64,000 nt of DNA from NCBI GenBank assembly GCA_034521975.1, contig JAXHLR010000004.1, positions 1-64,000 on the forward strand, written 5' to 3'. Position numbers and translations under genes: made by a program. The notes beneath the pieces are model-generated. The model was given only the letters and a program-made list of their open reading frames with translations, did no database searches and was not told the origin of the DNA. The DNA is from Acidimicrobiales bacterium. GTDB taxonomy: Bacteria; Actinomycetota; Acidimicrobiia; Acidimicrobiales; SKKL01. Position 1 is the stretch's first letter. Each line of letters opens with the position of its first letter. Shown here piece by piece: positions 52,496-61,941 of the stretch.

Positions 52496-53422
52496 GTGCG
52501 CGGCGCAACGATCCGCAGCTGGGGCACCGCGCTGCCCGCGAAGGTCGTCACCAACCACGACCTCGAAGCCACCCTCGACACCAGCGACGAGTGGATCGTC
52601 GACCGCACCGGCATCCATGAACGTCACGTCGGCGGCACCACCAGCGGTCTGGCCATCGAGGCCGGTCGCCTCGCCCTCGACCGGGCGGGTTGGGCCCCCG
52701 AGAGCGTCGACCTGCTCATCCTCGCCACCACCAGCCCCGACCAGCAGGTGCCGGCGACCGCATCCACCGTCCAGCACGAGCTCGGGCTCTCCTGCGGCGC
52801 GTTCGACCTCAACGCCGCCTGCTCCGGCTTCGTCTACGGCCTCGTGGCCGCCCACGGGTTCATCGACGCGGGCATGTCCCGGGTCCTGCTCATCGGCTCC
52901 GAGACGCTGTCACGCATCACCGACTGGGACGACCGGGGCACCGCCATCCTCTTCGCCGACGGAGCCGGCGGGGTCACCCTCGAGGCCGTCGACGGGCCCG
53001 GCGAGCTGCTCGGGTGGGACCTGGGTTCGGACGGCTCGGCCCGCCACATCCTCGACGCCGACATCGGCGGCTACCTCGAGATGGACGGGCGCGAGGTCTT
53101 CCGCCGGGCGGTACGGGTCATGGTGCAGTCCGGCAACGAGGCGCTCGCCCGCGCCGGGGTCGGCGCCGACGACATCGCCCTGGTGGTCCCCCACCAGGCC
53201 AACATCCGCATCATCGAGTCGGCCTGCGCCAAGCTCGGATTCCCGATGGAACAGGTCGTCACCGTGCTCGAGCACACCGGCAACACGTCCTCCGCGTCCA
53301 TCCCGCTCGCGCTGGCCGACGCCGCCGACCAGGACCGGCTGCATCCCGGCGACCTGGTGATGCTGGTCGGGTTCGGTGCCGGCATGACCTGGGCCTCGGC
53401 CATCATCCGGTGGGAGCCATGA
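52496..53422 (+). CDS. fabH: 3-oxoacyl-ACP synthase III
   Basis: KAS III starts fatty-acid chains by condensing acyl-CoA with malonyl-ACP. The catalytic triad is visible: Cys 109 in DLNAACSGFVYG, His in LVVPHQANIRII (near 238) and Asn in EHTGNTSSASIPLAL (near 268). At 308 residues it is slightly shorter than the usual 320-330. The GTG start is immediately after the fabD stop. Its own stop overlaps the fabG ATG by four bases, so fabD, fabH and fabG are translated as a coupled unit. Confidence 0.93.
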   Translation: MRGATIRSWGTALPAKVVTNHDLEATLDTSDEWIVDRTGIHERHVGGTTSGLAIEAGRLALDRAGWAPESVDLLILATTSPDQQVPATASTVQHELGLSCGAFDLNAACSGFVYGLVAAHGFIDAGMSRVLLIGSETLSRITDWDDRGTAILFADGAGGVTLEAVDGPGELLGWDLGSDGSARHILDADIGGYLEMDGREVFRRAVRVMVQSGNEALARAGVGADDIALVVPHQANIRIIESACAKLGFPMEQVVTVLEHTGNTSSASIPLALADAADQDRLHPGDLVMLVGFGAGMTWASAIIRWEP

Positions 53423-54138
53423 CCAGCCCCGGCGGGCGCGTCGTGCTGATCACCGGCGGCAACCGGGGCATCGGTCTGGCCACCGCCGAGGCGTTCGCCG
53501 ACGCCGGCCACCGCGTGGCGGTCACCTACCGGTCCTCGCCACCCGACGACGACCGCTTGCTGTGCGTCCCCTGCGACGTGTCCGACTCCCAACAGGTCGA
53601 CGACGCCTTCGCCAAGGTCGAGGCCGAGCTGGGCCCGGTCGAGGTCCTCGTCGCCAACGCCGGGTTCAATCGCGACGGGCTGGTGCTGCGGATGTCCGAC
53701 GACGACTTCACCGAGGTCCTCGACACCAACCTCACCGGCGCGTTCCGCGCCGCCCGCCGCGCCGTCAAGTCGATGATGCGCAACCGCTGGGGACGCATCG
53801 TGATGCTCTCGTCGATCGTGGGCACCGCGGGTCAAGCCGGACAGGCCAACTACGCAGCCTCCAAGGCGGGGCTGGTCGGCCTGGCCCGGTCGCTCGCCCG
53901 CGAGTTCGCGTCCCGCAACATCACGGTCAACGTGGTGGCACCGGGCCCCATCAGCACCGACATGACCGAGGCGCTCACCGACGACCAGCGCTCGGCCCTG
54001 TCCGATGCCGTTCCCTTGGCCCGCTTCGGCACCCCCGCCGAGGTCGCGGCCACGATCCGCTTCCTCGCCTCCGACGACGCCGGGTACATCACCGGAGCGG
54101 TGATCCCCGTCGACGGTGGATTGGGCATGGGAAGCTGA
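53419..54138 (+). CDS. fabG: 3-oxoacyl-ACP reductase
   Basis: A 239-residue short-chain dehydrogenase. The NADPH loop TGGNRGIGLA is at residues 13-22, the active-site Ser lies in VMLSSIVGTAGQ, and Tyr and Lys are in NYAASKAGLVGL. ITVNVVAPGPISTDM and YITGAVIPVDGGLGM are typical FabG features. It reduces 3-oxoacyl-ACP in each elongation round. The start is set by the ATGA overlap with fabH. About 85 bases follow before acpP. Confidence 0.93.
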   Translation: MTSPGGRVVLITGGNRGIGLATAEAFADAGHRVAVTYRSSPPDDDRLLCVPCDVSDSQQVDDAFAKVEAELGPVEVLVANAGFNRDGLVLRMSDDDFTEVLDTNLTGAFRAARRAVKSMMRNRWGRIVMLSSIVGTAGQAGQANYAASKAGLVGLARSLAREFASRNITVNVVAPGPISTDMTEALTDDQRSALSDAVPLARFGTPAEVAATIRFLASDDAGYITGAVIPVDGGLGMGS

Positions 54139-54222
54139 CCGGAACCAAACTCACCCCGAGCCAGAGCCCTGGCTCAGCCATCGTTCCCAACCACCTAACC
54201 CACACCACGAAACGGAGCAGCA

Positions 54223-54462
54223 GTGAGCGACGCCGAGAACTTCGAGAAGTTCAAGCAGTGCGCAGTCGAGGTCCTGGCGGTCGAGGCCGACCAGGTCACC
54301 CGTGAAGCACGCTTCGCCGATGACCTCGACGCCGACAGCCTCGACCTGGTCGAGCTGGTCATGCGCCTCGAGGAAGAGTTCGATGTCAGCGTCGACGAGG
54401 AAGAGCTCGAAGGCATCGAGACCGTCGGCGCCGCCTACAACCTGATCGTCGCCAAGCTCTGA
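54223..54462 (+). CDS. acpP: Acyl carrier protein
   Basis: A 79-residue acidic four-helix carrier. The phosphopantetheine attachment Ser 39 lies in DLDADSLDLVELVM, the canonical motif. GTG start with a GAGCAGC region upstream. The last base of its TGA is the first base of the fabF ATG (TGATG). Sits in the expected place between fabG and fabF and carries the growing chain for all enzymes of the cluster. Confidence 0.95.
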   Translation: MSDAENFEKFKQCAVEVLAVEADQVTREARFADDLDADSLDLVELVMRLEEEFDVSVDEEELEGIETVGAAYNLIVAKL

Positions 54463-55643
54463 TGCCACGTCGTCGCGTCGCTGTCACCGGAGTCGGCGTC
54501 GTCGCGCCGTGCGGCATCGGTCGCGACGACTACTGGCAGGGCCTGCTCACCGCTCCGCCCGAGGGCCGCGAGCGCCACGTCGAACCGTGGGACCCAACCC
54601 CCTGGTTCGAGAACCGCAAGGAGGCCCGCCGGACCGACCGCTTCACCCAGTTCGCCATCGCCGCGGCCGACATGGCCCTCGAGCAGGCGGGCCGGATCAC
54701 CGCCGACCCGGTCCGGTCCGGCGTCCACATCGGCACCGGCATCGGTGGTGTGTCCACCCTCGAGGACCAGATCATCGCCGGCCACACCAAGGGGCTCGAC
54801 CGCGTCTCGCCGTTCATGGTGCCGATGATGATGCCCAACGCGGCGTCGGCGACGGTGTCGATGCGCTACGGCTGGCAAGGTCCCTGCGAGACCACCGTCA
54901 CCGCCTGCGCCGCCGGCACCCACAGCATCGGCAACGCCGCCCGGCTCATCATGGACAACCGGTGCGACGCAGTGCTCGCCGGTGGTTCCGAGGCCCCGTT
55001 GACGGCGACCTCGATCGCCGGCTTCACCAACATGACCGCCCTGTCCCGCACCGGCCACTCGCGTCCGTTCGACCAGCGGCGCGACGGCTTCGTCATCGCC
55101 GAAGCCGGCGCGGTGCTCGTGCTCGAGGAGTGGGACATGGCCGTCGAGCGAGGAGCCACGATCCTGGCCGAGATCCTCGGTTCGGCCTCCACCGCCGACG
55201 CCCACCACATCACCGCTCCCGCCCCGGGCGGAACCGGTGCGGTGAACTGCATGGAGCTGGCCCTGGCCGACGCCGGCCTGGCGCCCGGCGACATCGTCCA
55301 CATCAACGCCCACGGCACGTCGACACCCTTGAACGATGCCGCCGAAGCCGACGCCATCCACAAGCTGTTCGGTGCGCCCGGTCCCCTGGTCACCAGCACC
55401 AAGGGCGTCACCGGCCATGCCCTGGGTGCCGCCGGCGCCATCGAAGCCGTGGCCGTGGTGCTGTCCATGGCGCTCCGCCAGCTGCCGCCCACCATCGGCC
55501 ACGAGGAGCCCGACCCCGACATGGCCCCGCTCAACCTGGTGACCGGCGATGCCCTCAGCTGGGAACCGGGGCCGTCGCTGTCGAACTCGTTCGGGTTCGG
55601 TGGGCACAACGGCACGCTCGTGCTCGGCCCCCCGCCCGGCTGA
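54462..55643 (+). CDS. fabF: 3-oxoacyl-ACP synthase II
   Basis: KAS II elongates acyl-ACP with malonyl-ACP. The catalytic Cys 149 lies in TVTACAAGTHSIGNA, and the two His in HINAHGTSTPLND and VTGHALGAAG. GFVIAEAGAVLVLEE and SNSFGFGGHNGTLV complete the thiolase fold. At 393 residues it is slightly short. One-base overlap with acpP. It ends six bases from the convergent ogt stop. Confidence 0.95.
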   Translation: MPRRRVAVTGVGVVAPCGIGRDDYWQGLLTAPPEGRERHVEPWDPTPWFENRKEARRTDRFTQFAIAAADMALEQAGRITADPVRSGVHIGTGIGGVSTLEDQIIAGHTKGLDRVSPFMVPMMMPNAASATVSMRYGWQGPCETTVTACAAGTHSIGNAARLIMDNRCDAVLAGGSEAPLTATSIAGFTNMTALSRTGHSRPFDQRRDGFVIAEAGAVLVLEEWDMAVERGATILAEILGSASTADAHHITAPAPGGTGAVNCMELALADAGLAPGDIVHINAHGTSTPLNDAAEADAIHKLFGAPGPLVTSTKGVTGHALGAAGAIEAVAVVLSMALRQLPPTIGHEEPDPDMAPLNLVTGDALSWEPGPSLSNSFGFGGHNGTLVLGPPPG

Positions 55644-55649
55644 ACCGGA

Positions 55650-56267
55650 TCAGGCGGGCGGAGTCCCCACCCCCTCGAGGTCGAGCAGCCACCGCTTGAC
55701 CTCGAGCCCTCCCGCGTAGCCACCGAGTCCACCTCCGGTGCGCAGCACACGGTGGCACGGCACCACGATCGGGATGGGGTTGGTCGCCATCGCCGACCCG
55801 ACGGCCCGGAACGCCTGTGGGTTCCCGGCCCGGGCTGCCAGTTCCGCATAGCTCACGGTCTGTCCGTAGTCGACCGCCTCGAGCGCTCGCAGCACCGTCG
55901 CCCGGAACCCCCGGGAGAGTCGCCGGTCCAAGGAGAGCGCGAAGCGATGGCGTCGACCGGCGAAGTACTCGTCGAGCTGTCGGCGCACCGGATCGAGACG
56001 GTCGGGCATCTCCAGGATGCGGGGGGACACGTGCTCGGCGATCGGTCCGAGCGCGGCATCGGCCTCGTCGAAGGACACCGCCAGCAGCCCGGCACCGGTT
56101 CCGGCCACCACCAGCGGGCCGACCGGCGAATCGACCCGGCACCAGGCCACATCGACCAGGCCCTCGTCCGCGGCACGAGCCACGAACCCCGCCCGGTCGA
56201 AGCCGCTGTCCAGGTTGGCCGCCGCCGCCCGGAGGCGGGCCTCGATCTCCTCGTGGGTGTAGCTCAC
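55650..56267 (-). CDS. ogt: Methylated-DNA-protein cysteine methyltransferase
   Basis: O6-alkylguanine-DNA alkyltransferase, a suicide repair protein. The acceptor Cys (near 171 of 205) lies in IVVPCHRVLRTGGGLGGYAGG. The DNA-recognition helix region is SYAELAARAGNPQAFRAVGSAMATNPIP. The N-terminal half holds the poorly conserved helper domain (WCRVDSPVGPLVVAGTGAGLLAVS). It lies just below fabZ and convergent to fabF. Confidence 0.93.
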   Translation of the reverse strand: MSYTHEEIEARLRAAAANLDSGFDRAGFVARAADEGLVDVAWCRVDSPVGPLVVAGTGAGLLAVSFDEADAALGPIAEHVSPRILEMPDRLDPVRRQLDEYFAGRRHRFALSLDRRLSRGFRATVLRALEAVDYGQTVSYAELAARAGNPQAFRAVGSAMATNPIPIVVPCHRVLRTGGGLGGYAGGLEVKRWLLDLEGVGTPPA

Positions 56268-56306
56268 CGGTCGGCCTCCTGTCGTAGGGTACGCAGCGCC
56301 GGCGCG

Positions 56307-56735
56307 TCAGGCGTCGACCAGGACGAACAGCAGATCTGCCTGACAGGCGACCTCGCCCGCGACCTCCACCCGTCCCGATCCCTTGCCCGCCCGGCTGGAC
56401 ATGCGACCGAGCTCGATCGTGAGGTCGAGCACGTCGCCGGGTACGGCCTGACGACGGAAGCGGGCCGAGTCGACACCCCCGAAGAGGGGGAGCTTGGCCG
56501 CGAACCGCTCGTCGGAGAGCACCGCGTAGGCTCCGAGCTGGGCGATGGCCTCCACCATGATCACCCCCGGCAGGGTGGGGCGACCGGGAAAGTGGCCGGC
56601 GAAGAACGCCTCGTCGCCGGTGAGGGTCCACCGTCCCCTGGCCCGGGCTCCGGGCTCGAGCTCGGTGACCTCGTCGAGGAACAGGAACGGCGGCCGGTGC
56701 GGGATGACCTCGGCGGGTGACGGCAGCGGGCTCAC
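56307..56735 (-). CDS. fabZ: 3-hydroxyacyl-ACP dehydratase, FabZ-like
   Basis: A 142-residue hotdog dehydratase removing water from 3-hydroxyacyl-ACP. The catalytic His lies in [14 protein letters not shown] and the Glu in [24 protein letters not shown] opens the fold. GTG 56735 overlaps the stop of bcp by four bases (GTGA), fixing the start and coupling the two genes. It supplies the dehydration step missing from the plus-strand fab operon. Confidence 0.9.
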   Translation of the reverse strand: MSPLPSPAEVIPHRPPFLFLDEVTELEPGARARGRWTLTGDEAFFAGHFPGRPTLPGVIMVEAIAQLGAYAVLSDERFAAKLPLFGGVDSARFRRQAVPGDVLDLTIELGRMSSRAGKGSGRVEVAGEVACQADLLFVLVDA

Positions 56736-57199
56736 GACCCGAGCGCCGCCAGCAGCTTGGTCGGGGTGTCCTTGGGGCTGATCTTGGGCCACGCCTCGGC
56801 GATCTTGCCCTTCTCGTCGATGAGGAACGCCGAACGGATGATGCCCATGTACTTCTTGCCATACATCGACTTCTCGCCCCACACCCCGTACTTCTCGGCG
56901 ATCTCGTGGTCGGGGTCGGACAGCAAGGTGAACCCGAGCGAGTGCTTGTCGTCGAACTTCTTGAGCTTCGCCGGAGCATCGGGACTGATGCCGATGATCG
57001 CCGTGTCACCCACCTCGTCGGCGACATCGCGCAACCCGCAGGCCTGGTTGGTGCAACCAGGCGTGTCGGCCTTGGGGTAGAAGTACACCAACACCTTGCG
57101 ACCGGCGAAGTCGGTGAGCCTCACCGTGTCGTCGTGCTGGTCGGTGAGGGTGAACGCCGGCGCCTTGGCGCCAACGGCGGGAGATGTCGAAGCTGCCAT
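56732..57199 (-). CDS. bcp: Peroxiredoxin, BCP/PrxQ type
   Basis: A 155-residue thioredoxin-fold peroxidase. The peroxidatic Cys 49 and resolving Cys 54 lie in [15 protein letters not shown]. The N-terminal [14 protein letters not shown] and [20 protein letters not shown] match the family. It reduces hydroperoxides at the expense of thioredoxin. Its stop overlaps the fabZ start. Upstream is the HU gene on the same strand. Confidence 0.94.
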   Translation of the reverse strand: MAASTSPAVGAKAPAFTLTDQHDDTVRLTDFAGRKVLVYFYPKADTPGCTNQACGLRDVADEVGDTAIIGISPDAPAKLKKFDDKHSLGFTLLSDPDHEIAEKYGVWGEKSMYGKKYMGIIRSAFLIDEKGKIAEAWPKISPKDTPTKLLAALGS

Positions 57200-57272
57200 G
57201 GCAGCGACTGTACGCGACTCGGGGCGGCCCGTAGGCCGCCCCGAACGCTTGAGAACGTGGTTGCTGGCGGTC

Positions 57273-57548
57273 TCAGCCCTTGGCGGCAGCCTTGAGCTTG
57301 GAACCAGCGCTGACCTTGGCCGCCTTGCTGGCGGGGATCTGGATGGTCTCGCCGGTGGCGGGGTTGCGACCGGTGCGGGCGGAGCGATCGGTCTGCTCGA
57401 AGGAGATCCAGCCGGGGATCGTCACCTTGTCGCCCTTGCCGATTGCTTCTGCAACGACCTCGAACAGCGCCTTGACGGCTTCGTCGACATCGTTCTGGGT
57501 CTGACCGGTACGGGCGGCAACTGCGGCGACCAGCTCGGATTTGTTCAT
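57273..57548 (-). CDS. hup: DNA-binding protein HU
   Basis: A 91-residue nucleoid protein. MNKSELVAAVAARTGQTQNDV starts the helical dimer body. The DNA-bending arm reads GRNPATGETIQIPAS and the end is basic (KAAAKG). It lacks the long Lys/Ala tail of mycobacterial HU. ATG 57548 is preceded by AGGAGGA. An in-frame upstream extension is untranslated leader. Confidence 0.95.
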   Translation of the reverse strand: MNKSELVAAVAARTGQTQNDVDEAVKALFEVVAEAIGKGDKVTIPGWISFEQTDRSARTGRNPATGETIQIPASKAAKVSAGSKLKAAAKG

Positions 57549-57693
57549 GTGTTTTGTCCTCCTCGAGGGCCCGGTGAGTCGGATGGTTCCGGGCCAGGTG
57601 GCCCCTACGCGACTCGATTCCGGCCCGCGAGTCAAGTATTTCGGGGGTTTCAGGGGTTTGGGCTCCTCGGCAGGGTGCGAACCGCACCGGCGA

Positions 57694-58059
57694 TCAGCGG
57701 GTGACCCGTTCGCCGCCGACGCCGGTGTAGCGGGACATGGGGCGACTCATCCGCTCGGCCCACCACCGCGGATCGCGGGCGTGGGCGTGGAAGTGGTCGG
57801 GGACCTGGCGCATGGTGCGGTCGATCTCGAAGTTGTCGGCCCCGAACCGCTCGGCGGCCACCTCGCCCAGCACCGCGAGCATGGCGTCGACATCCTCGGG
57901 CGGCGGGAGGACACCGTGGTGGTGCCAGACCACCATCGGCACCGAGCAGACCTCGCAGTCGGCCACCCAGCAGCGGTGATCCTCGTGGTACCAGTGGGTG
58001 AACCGGGCGGCTTCGCACAGCTCGCAGTCGGGATCCTTCGGGGGTGGTGCCTCAGCCAC
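57694..58059 (-). CDS. Cys/His-rich small protein of unknown function
   Basis: A 121-residue protein with a conserved-looking Cys/His cluster: CELC at 12-15, Cys 30, 35 and 38 in RCWVADCEVC, then WHHHG at 45-49, and HFHAHARDP later. The pattern suggests zinc binding or a HIT-like histidine site, but it is not a clear HIT protein and I do not recognise a family. GTG 58059 overlaps the trpA stop by eight bases, so it is read as the last gene of the trp operon. Its role there is unknown. Confidence 0.65.
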   Translation of the reverse strand: MAEAPPPKDPDCELCEAARFTHWYHEDHRCWVADCEVCSVPMVVWHHHGVLPPPEDVDAMLAVLGEVAAERFGADNFEIDRTMRQVPDHFHAHARDPRWWAERMSRPMSRYTGVGGERVTR

Positions 58060-58861
58060 GGTCGAGCCCGGCACGCAGCGCGGCCACGAACTCCACCGCC
58101 GCGTCGAAGCCCTCGCCGTCGAGGAGCTTGCGGATGATCGCCGATGCCACGACCACGCCGTCGGCCACCTCGGCCACCTCGGCCGCGTGATCGGGCGTGG
58201 AGATGCCGAGCCCGACGATGACCGGCTTGTCGGTGATCGCCTTGAGCCGACGAGCGATCTGCACCGCGCTCGTGGCCAGTTCGGCCCGTTCGCCGGTGGT
58301 GCCGACGACACCGACCGCGTAGACGAAGCCGCGGGCCCGCTCGCACACCCGGACCAGGCGCTCGTCGGAGCCGGTCGGCGCGGCCAGCAGGACCGTCTCG
58401 ACCCCTGCCTGGTCGGCGCACTCCGCCCACGGACCGACCTCCTCGAGGGGGAGGTCGGGCAGGATCGCACCGGCGATGCCGGCTCGGGCCAGGTCCTGGG
58501 CGAAGCGTCGGTGCCCCATGTGGAACGCCACGTTGTAGTAGGTCATGGCGATGAGCGGCACAGCCGACTCGATGCCCTCGACCGCATCGAGGATGCTCGC
58601 AGGGGTGACCCCGGACCCGAGGGCGAGGCTCGACGCCTGCTGGATCGTGGGACCGTCCATCATCGGGTCGGAGAACGGGATGCTCACCTCGATGGCATCG
58701 GCCCCCGCCTGTCCGAAGGCCTCGACCATGCGGGGCCAGTCGTCGGGGTAGCCGCCGGTGACATAGGGCAACAGGAGCTTGTGCCCGGCATCGCGTCGTG
58801 CGCGCAGATGGGCCTCGAGCGGGCCGATCCCGGTGGTGGTCGGGACGTCGGCCGCGCTCAT
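58052..58861 (-). CDS. trpA: Tryptophan synthase alpha subunit
   Basis: A 269-residue TIM barrel cleaving indole-3-glycerol phosphate to indole. The catalytic Glu is in [17 protein letters not shown] and the catalytic Asp in [10 protein letters not shown]. The phosphate loop is [11 protein letters not shown]. The ATG overlaps the trpB stop by four bases (ATGA). Works as a complex with TrpB, channelling indole. Confidence 0.96.
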   Translation of the reverse strand: MSAADVPTTTGIGPLEAHLRARRDAGHKLLLPYVTGGYPDDWPRMVEAFGQAGADAIEVSIPFSDPMMDGPTIQQASSLALGSGVTPASILDAVEGIESAVPLIAMTYYNVAFHMGHRRFAQDLARAGIAGAILPDLPLEEVGPWAECADQAGVETVLLAAPTGSDERLVRVCERARGFVYAVGVVGTTGERAELATSAVQIARRLKAITDKPVIVGLGISTPDHAAEVAEVADGVVVASAIIRKLLDGEGFDAAVEFVAALRAGLDRG

Positions 58862-60039
58862 CGGAGGATCTCCATCATCTGGCCGACGTCCTTGTCGCCC
58901 CGACCCGACAGGTTCAACAGCACGGTTCGGCCCGCCAGGTCGGCTCTGGCCCGACTCACCCAGGCCAGGGCGTGAGCCGGCTCGAGGGCGGGGATGATGC
59001 CTTCGGTGCGGGACAGGAGCTGGAAGGCCTCGATGACCTCGGCGTCGGTGACCTGCTCGTAGCGGGCACGGCCGATGTCGGCGAGATGGGCGTGTTCGGG
59101 TCCGACCCCCGGGTAGTCGAGACCGGCCGAGATCGACTCGGCCTCGGTGACCTGGCCCCACTCGTCCTGGAGCAGATACGACTTCGACCCATGGACCACG
59201 CCGGGGACGGCCCGAGCCACCGCCGCTCCCCCGGCCGGCTCGACCCCCACCAGCTCGGCATCGGTGTCGACGAAGCCCGAGAAGATGCCGATGGCGTTGG
59301 ACCCACCGCCGACGCAGGCGGTCACGATGTCGGGGTGGCCGCCCAGCAGGCGCCGGCACTGCTCGCGGGCCTCGGTGCCGATGACCCGCTGCAGCTCGCG
59401 CACGATCCACGGATAGGGGTGCGGGCCCATGGCCGACCCGAGGCAGTAGTGGCTCTCCTCGACGGTCGCGACCCAGTCGCGCAGCGCCTCGTTCACCGCG
59501 TCCTTGAGCGTGCGGCTCCCCGACGACGCGGGCCGCACCTCGGCGCCCAGCAGCTCCATGCGGAACACGTTGAGCTGCTGGCGGACCATGTCGACCTCGC
59601 CCATGTAGACGGTGCAGTCCATGCCGAACAGCGCGGCCGCGGTGGCGGTGGCGACCCCGTGCTGTCCGGCACCGGTCTCGGCGAGGAGCCGGCGCTTGCC
59701 CATCCGCCTGGCCAACAGGGCCTGGCCCAGCACGTTGTTGATCTTGTGAGAGCCGGTGTGGTTGAGGTCCTCTCGCTTGAGCAGCAGCCGCAGGCCGAGC
59801 TCTTCGGACAGGCGGTGGCACTCGGTGAGCGGCGACGGGCGTCCCGCGTAGTCGGCGAGGAGGCCGTCGAGCTCGGTCCGGAAGGCGGGATCGGCCCAGG
59901 CGTCGGCGAAGCCCGCGGCCAGCTCTTCGCACGCGGGCACGATCGTCTCGGGGACGAACCGACCGCCAAAGTCGCCGAAGCGACCGTCGGAACCCGGAGT
60001 GCCCATCAGCGACGCACCATCGGTGTTCGGGTCGGTCAT
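58858..60039 (-). CDS. trpB: Tryptophan synthase beta subunit
   Basis: A 393-residue PLP enzyme joining indole and serine. PLP Lys 99 lies in [29 protein letters not shown] and the phosphate cup [10 protein letters not shown] are present. [11 protein letters not shown] opens the protein. Coupled by ATGA overlaps both to trpF upstream and trpA downstream. Confidence 0.97.
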   Translation of the reverse strand: MTDPNTDGASLMGTPGSDGRFGDFGGRFVPETIVPACEELAAGFADAWADPAFRTELDGLLADYAGRPSPLTECHRLSEELGLRLLLKREDLNHTGSHKINNVLGQALLARRMGKRRLLAETGAGQHGVATATAAALFGMDCTVYMGEVDMVRQQLNVFRMELLGAEVRPASSGSRTLKDAVNEALRDWVATVEESHYCLGSAMGPHPYPWIVRELQRVIGTEAREQCRRLLGGHPDIVTACVGGGSNAIGIFSGFVDTDAELVGVEPAGGAAVARAVPGVVHGSKSYLLQDEWGQVTEAESISAGLDYPGVGPEHAHLADIGRARYEQVTDAEVIEAFQLLSRTEGIIPALEPAHALAWVSRARADLAGRTVLLNLSGRGDKDVGQMMEILR

Positions 60040-60710
60040 TCGTCCTCCTGCCAGTCGTAGAGCTGGGCGGTCCCGACCTCGAGCGGGTCGAACTCCTCGG
60101 CGGGGTCGGTGACGGCCGCCTTGGCGTTGGCGACGAAGGCGCGCACCTTGCGTGGGTCCTTGCGGCCGGGCTCGGCCTCGACCCCGGTCGACACGTCGAC
60201 GCCCCACGGCTGCACCCGGGAAATGGCATCGGCCACGTTGTCCGGCGTGAGGCCACCGGCGAGCAGGATCCGCCGCCCCGACGGCGCCCCCTCGGCCAGC
60301 GACCAGTCGAACACCTGGCCCGACCCCGGGGTGGGAGAGTCGATGAGGACGATGTCGGCGCCCCAGTCATCGGAGTGGCGCAGCGACTCGCTTCCGGCGG
60401 GGAACGCCTGGATGAGCACATCGACGTTGCGTCGGACGTGGCGCGCATCGTCGGGCGACTCGTGCCCGTGGAGCTGGGCGCCGCGCAACCCGGACGAGCG
60501 GACCACCTCGACCACACGTTGTGGGGCCTCGTCGCGGAACACGCCGACGGTGAGGATCTCGGGCGGGAGCCGCCGCACGATGTCACGAACGTGCCCCGCG
60601 GCGACCTGTCGGGGCGAGGGCGCGAACACGAAGCTGATGGCGTCGGCACCCATGGCCACCGCCAGCAGTGCGTCGTCCTCGGTGGTGATGCCGCAGATCT
60701 TCACGAACAC
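60036..60710 (-). CDS. trpF: Phosphoribosylanthranilate isomerase
   Basis: A 224-residue TIM barrel. The catalytic Cys is in [12 protein letters not shown], and the catalytic Asp in [28 protein letters not shown] contributes the phosphate site. I chose GTG 60710, the first start ahead of the beta-strand FVKICGI; GTG 60704 is possible. Unusually for Actinomycetota, where the shared isomerase PriA often serves both pathways, a separate trpF-like gene is present here. Overlaps trpB by four bases. Confidence 0.92.
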   Translation of the reverse strand: MFVKICGITTEDDALLAVAMGADAISFVFAPSPRQVAAGHVRDIVRRLPPEILTVGVFRDEAPQRVVEVVRSSGLRGAQLHGHESPDDARHVRRNVDVLIQAFPAGSESLRHSDDWGADIVLIDSPTPGSGQVFDWSLAEGAPSGRRILLAGGLTPDNVADAISRVQPWGVDVSTGVEAEPGRKDPRKVRAFVANAKAAVTDPAEEFDPLEVGTAQLYDWQEDE

Positions 60711-60780
60711 GGCGGCGAACCTACCCGGTGTCGGTGGCGGGAACCGAGCCGGAATCCGCCGAGCAGCCGCGCCGCCGCGC

Positions 60781-61578
60781 TCATCCTTCCAGGGGGCGGG
60801 CGGGAATCGACCGCAGTGCCGCCACGGCGGCCTGCGGATCGTCGGCGATGACGAGCGACTCGCCCACCAGCACCGCGTCGTAGCCGGCATCGGCCAGGGG
60901 GCGGGCGTCGTCGGGTCCGGCGATCCCCGACTCGGCGACCCGCACCACGTCGGGAGGGATCGTCGGCGCGAGCCGCATCGCACGCTCGCTGTCGACCTCG
61001 AAGGTGACGAGGTCTCGCTGGTTGACCCCGATCAGGTCGGCTTCGATCGCGAGGGCCCGTTCGACCTCGGCCTCGTCGTGGACCTCGACCAGTGCCGCCA
61101 GCCCGAGGTCGGCGGCGAACCGGGCGTAGGCGGCCAGCTCGGCGTCGTCGAGGGCGGCGACGATGAGCAGCACGGCGTCGGCCCCCATGAGCCGAGCGTC
61201 GCACACGTCGAGCATCGAGACGGTGAAGTCCTTGCGCAGCACGGGCAGGCTCGACGCCTCGCGGGCCGAACCCAGGTCGCTGGCGGTGCCGCCGAAGTGC
61301 TCGAAGTCGGTGAGCACCGACAGGCACGTCGCACCCCCCTTGGCGTAGCTCCCGGCGATGGCGGCTGGGTCGAGACCGGGGTGGAGGTCGCCCTTCGACG
61401 GTGACCGGCGCTTGACCTCGGCGATGACGGCCAAGCCCTGCGACTCGACGATGGCACCCCGGAAGTCGCGCGGTTCGGGGGTGGACAGCGCCTGCTCGCG
61501 CAGCCACTCGAGGTCGCGGTCGTCGTCGGCCGCCCGAGCCCGGTGCACCGCCAGGATCGCGTCGAGGTAGGTGGCCAC
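60781..61578 (-). CDS. trpC: Indole-3-glycerol phosphate synthase
   Basis: A 265-residue TIM barrel forming the indole ring. IAEVKRRSPSKGDL carries the catalytic Lys/Ser region, PVLRKDFTVSMLDV the second Lys, and LVEVHDEAEVERAL and GVNQRDLVTFEV the Glu/Asn sites. GTG 61578 is the start. About 70 bases separate it from trpF. First of the four trp genes here; trpE, trpG and trpD are not in the window. Confidence 0.95.
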   Translation of the reverse strand: MATYLDAILAVHRARAADDDRDLEWLREQALSTPEPRDFRGAIVESQGLAVIAEVKRRSPSKGDLHPGLDPAAIAGSYAKGGATCLSVLTDFEHFGGTASDLGSAREASSLPVLRKDFTVSMLDVCDARLMGADAVLLIVAALDDAELAAYARFAADLGLAALVEVHDEAEVERALAIEADLIGVNQRDLVTFEVDSERAMRLAPTIPPDVVRVAESGIAGPDDARPLADAGYDAVLVGESLVIADDPQAAVAALRSIPARPLEG

Positions 61579-61587
61579 GAGTGGACC

Positions 61588-61899
61588 TCAGACGTCGATG
61601 CCGACGCCCTGGACAGGGGTGAGGCGGATCAGCTCGGGGCGACCCGACAGCAATGGGCCGAAGGCGGCCATCGCTGCCTTCATCCCGTCGCTGGCCCCGT
61701 GAGTGGTGAGGGCGTCCTCGTCCGTGTACAGCTCGTAGACCCAGAAGAGGTTCTCGTCGGCGTCGTCGGTGTGCAGCGCATAGACGAGGGTGCCCGGTTC
61801 CTGCTCGACCACGGGAAACATCGTGGAGAACGCGTCGATGAACTCAGCGCGCTTGTCGGGCTGGACGGGCAACTTGGCGAGGAGGGCAACCTTTGACAT
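61588..61899 (-). CDS. Antibiotic biosynthesis monooxygenase (ABM) domain protein
   Basis: A 103-residue ferredoxin-like ABM protein of the quinol monooxygenase type. VALLAKLPVQPDKRAEFIDAF, EPGTLVYALHTDDADENLFWV and YELYTDEDALTTHG follow the family pattern. Such small dimeric proteins act on quinols or reactive aromatics without a cofactor. It lies nine bases upstream of trpC and may share its transcript. Confidence 0.85.
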   Translation of the reverse strand: MSKVALLAKLPVQPDKRAEFIDAFSTMFPVVEQEPGTLVYALHTDDADENLFWVYELYTDEDALTTHGASDGMKAAMAAFGPLLSGRPELIRLTPVQGVGIDV

Positions 61900-61941
61900 G
61901 GGCGCACCCTAGTGCCATCGCCCTGCGCTCGACCCCTCCGT

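Noticed and set aside
61580-61900. Trp leader peptide/attenuator ahead of trpC
   Set aside because: Only nine bases separate the ABM gene from trpC and no Trp-rich leader is present.
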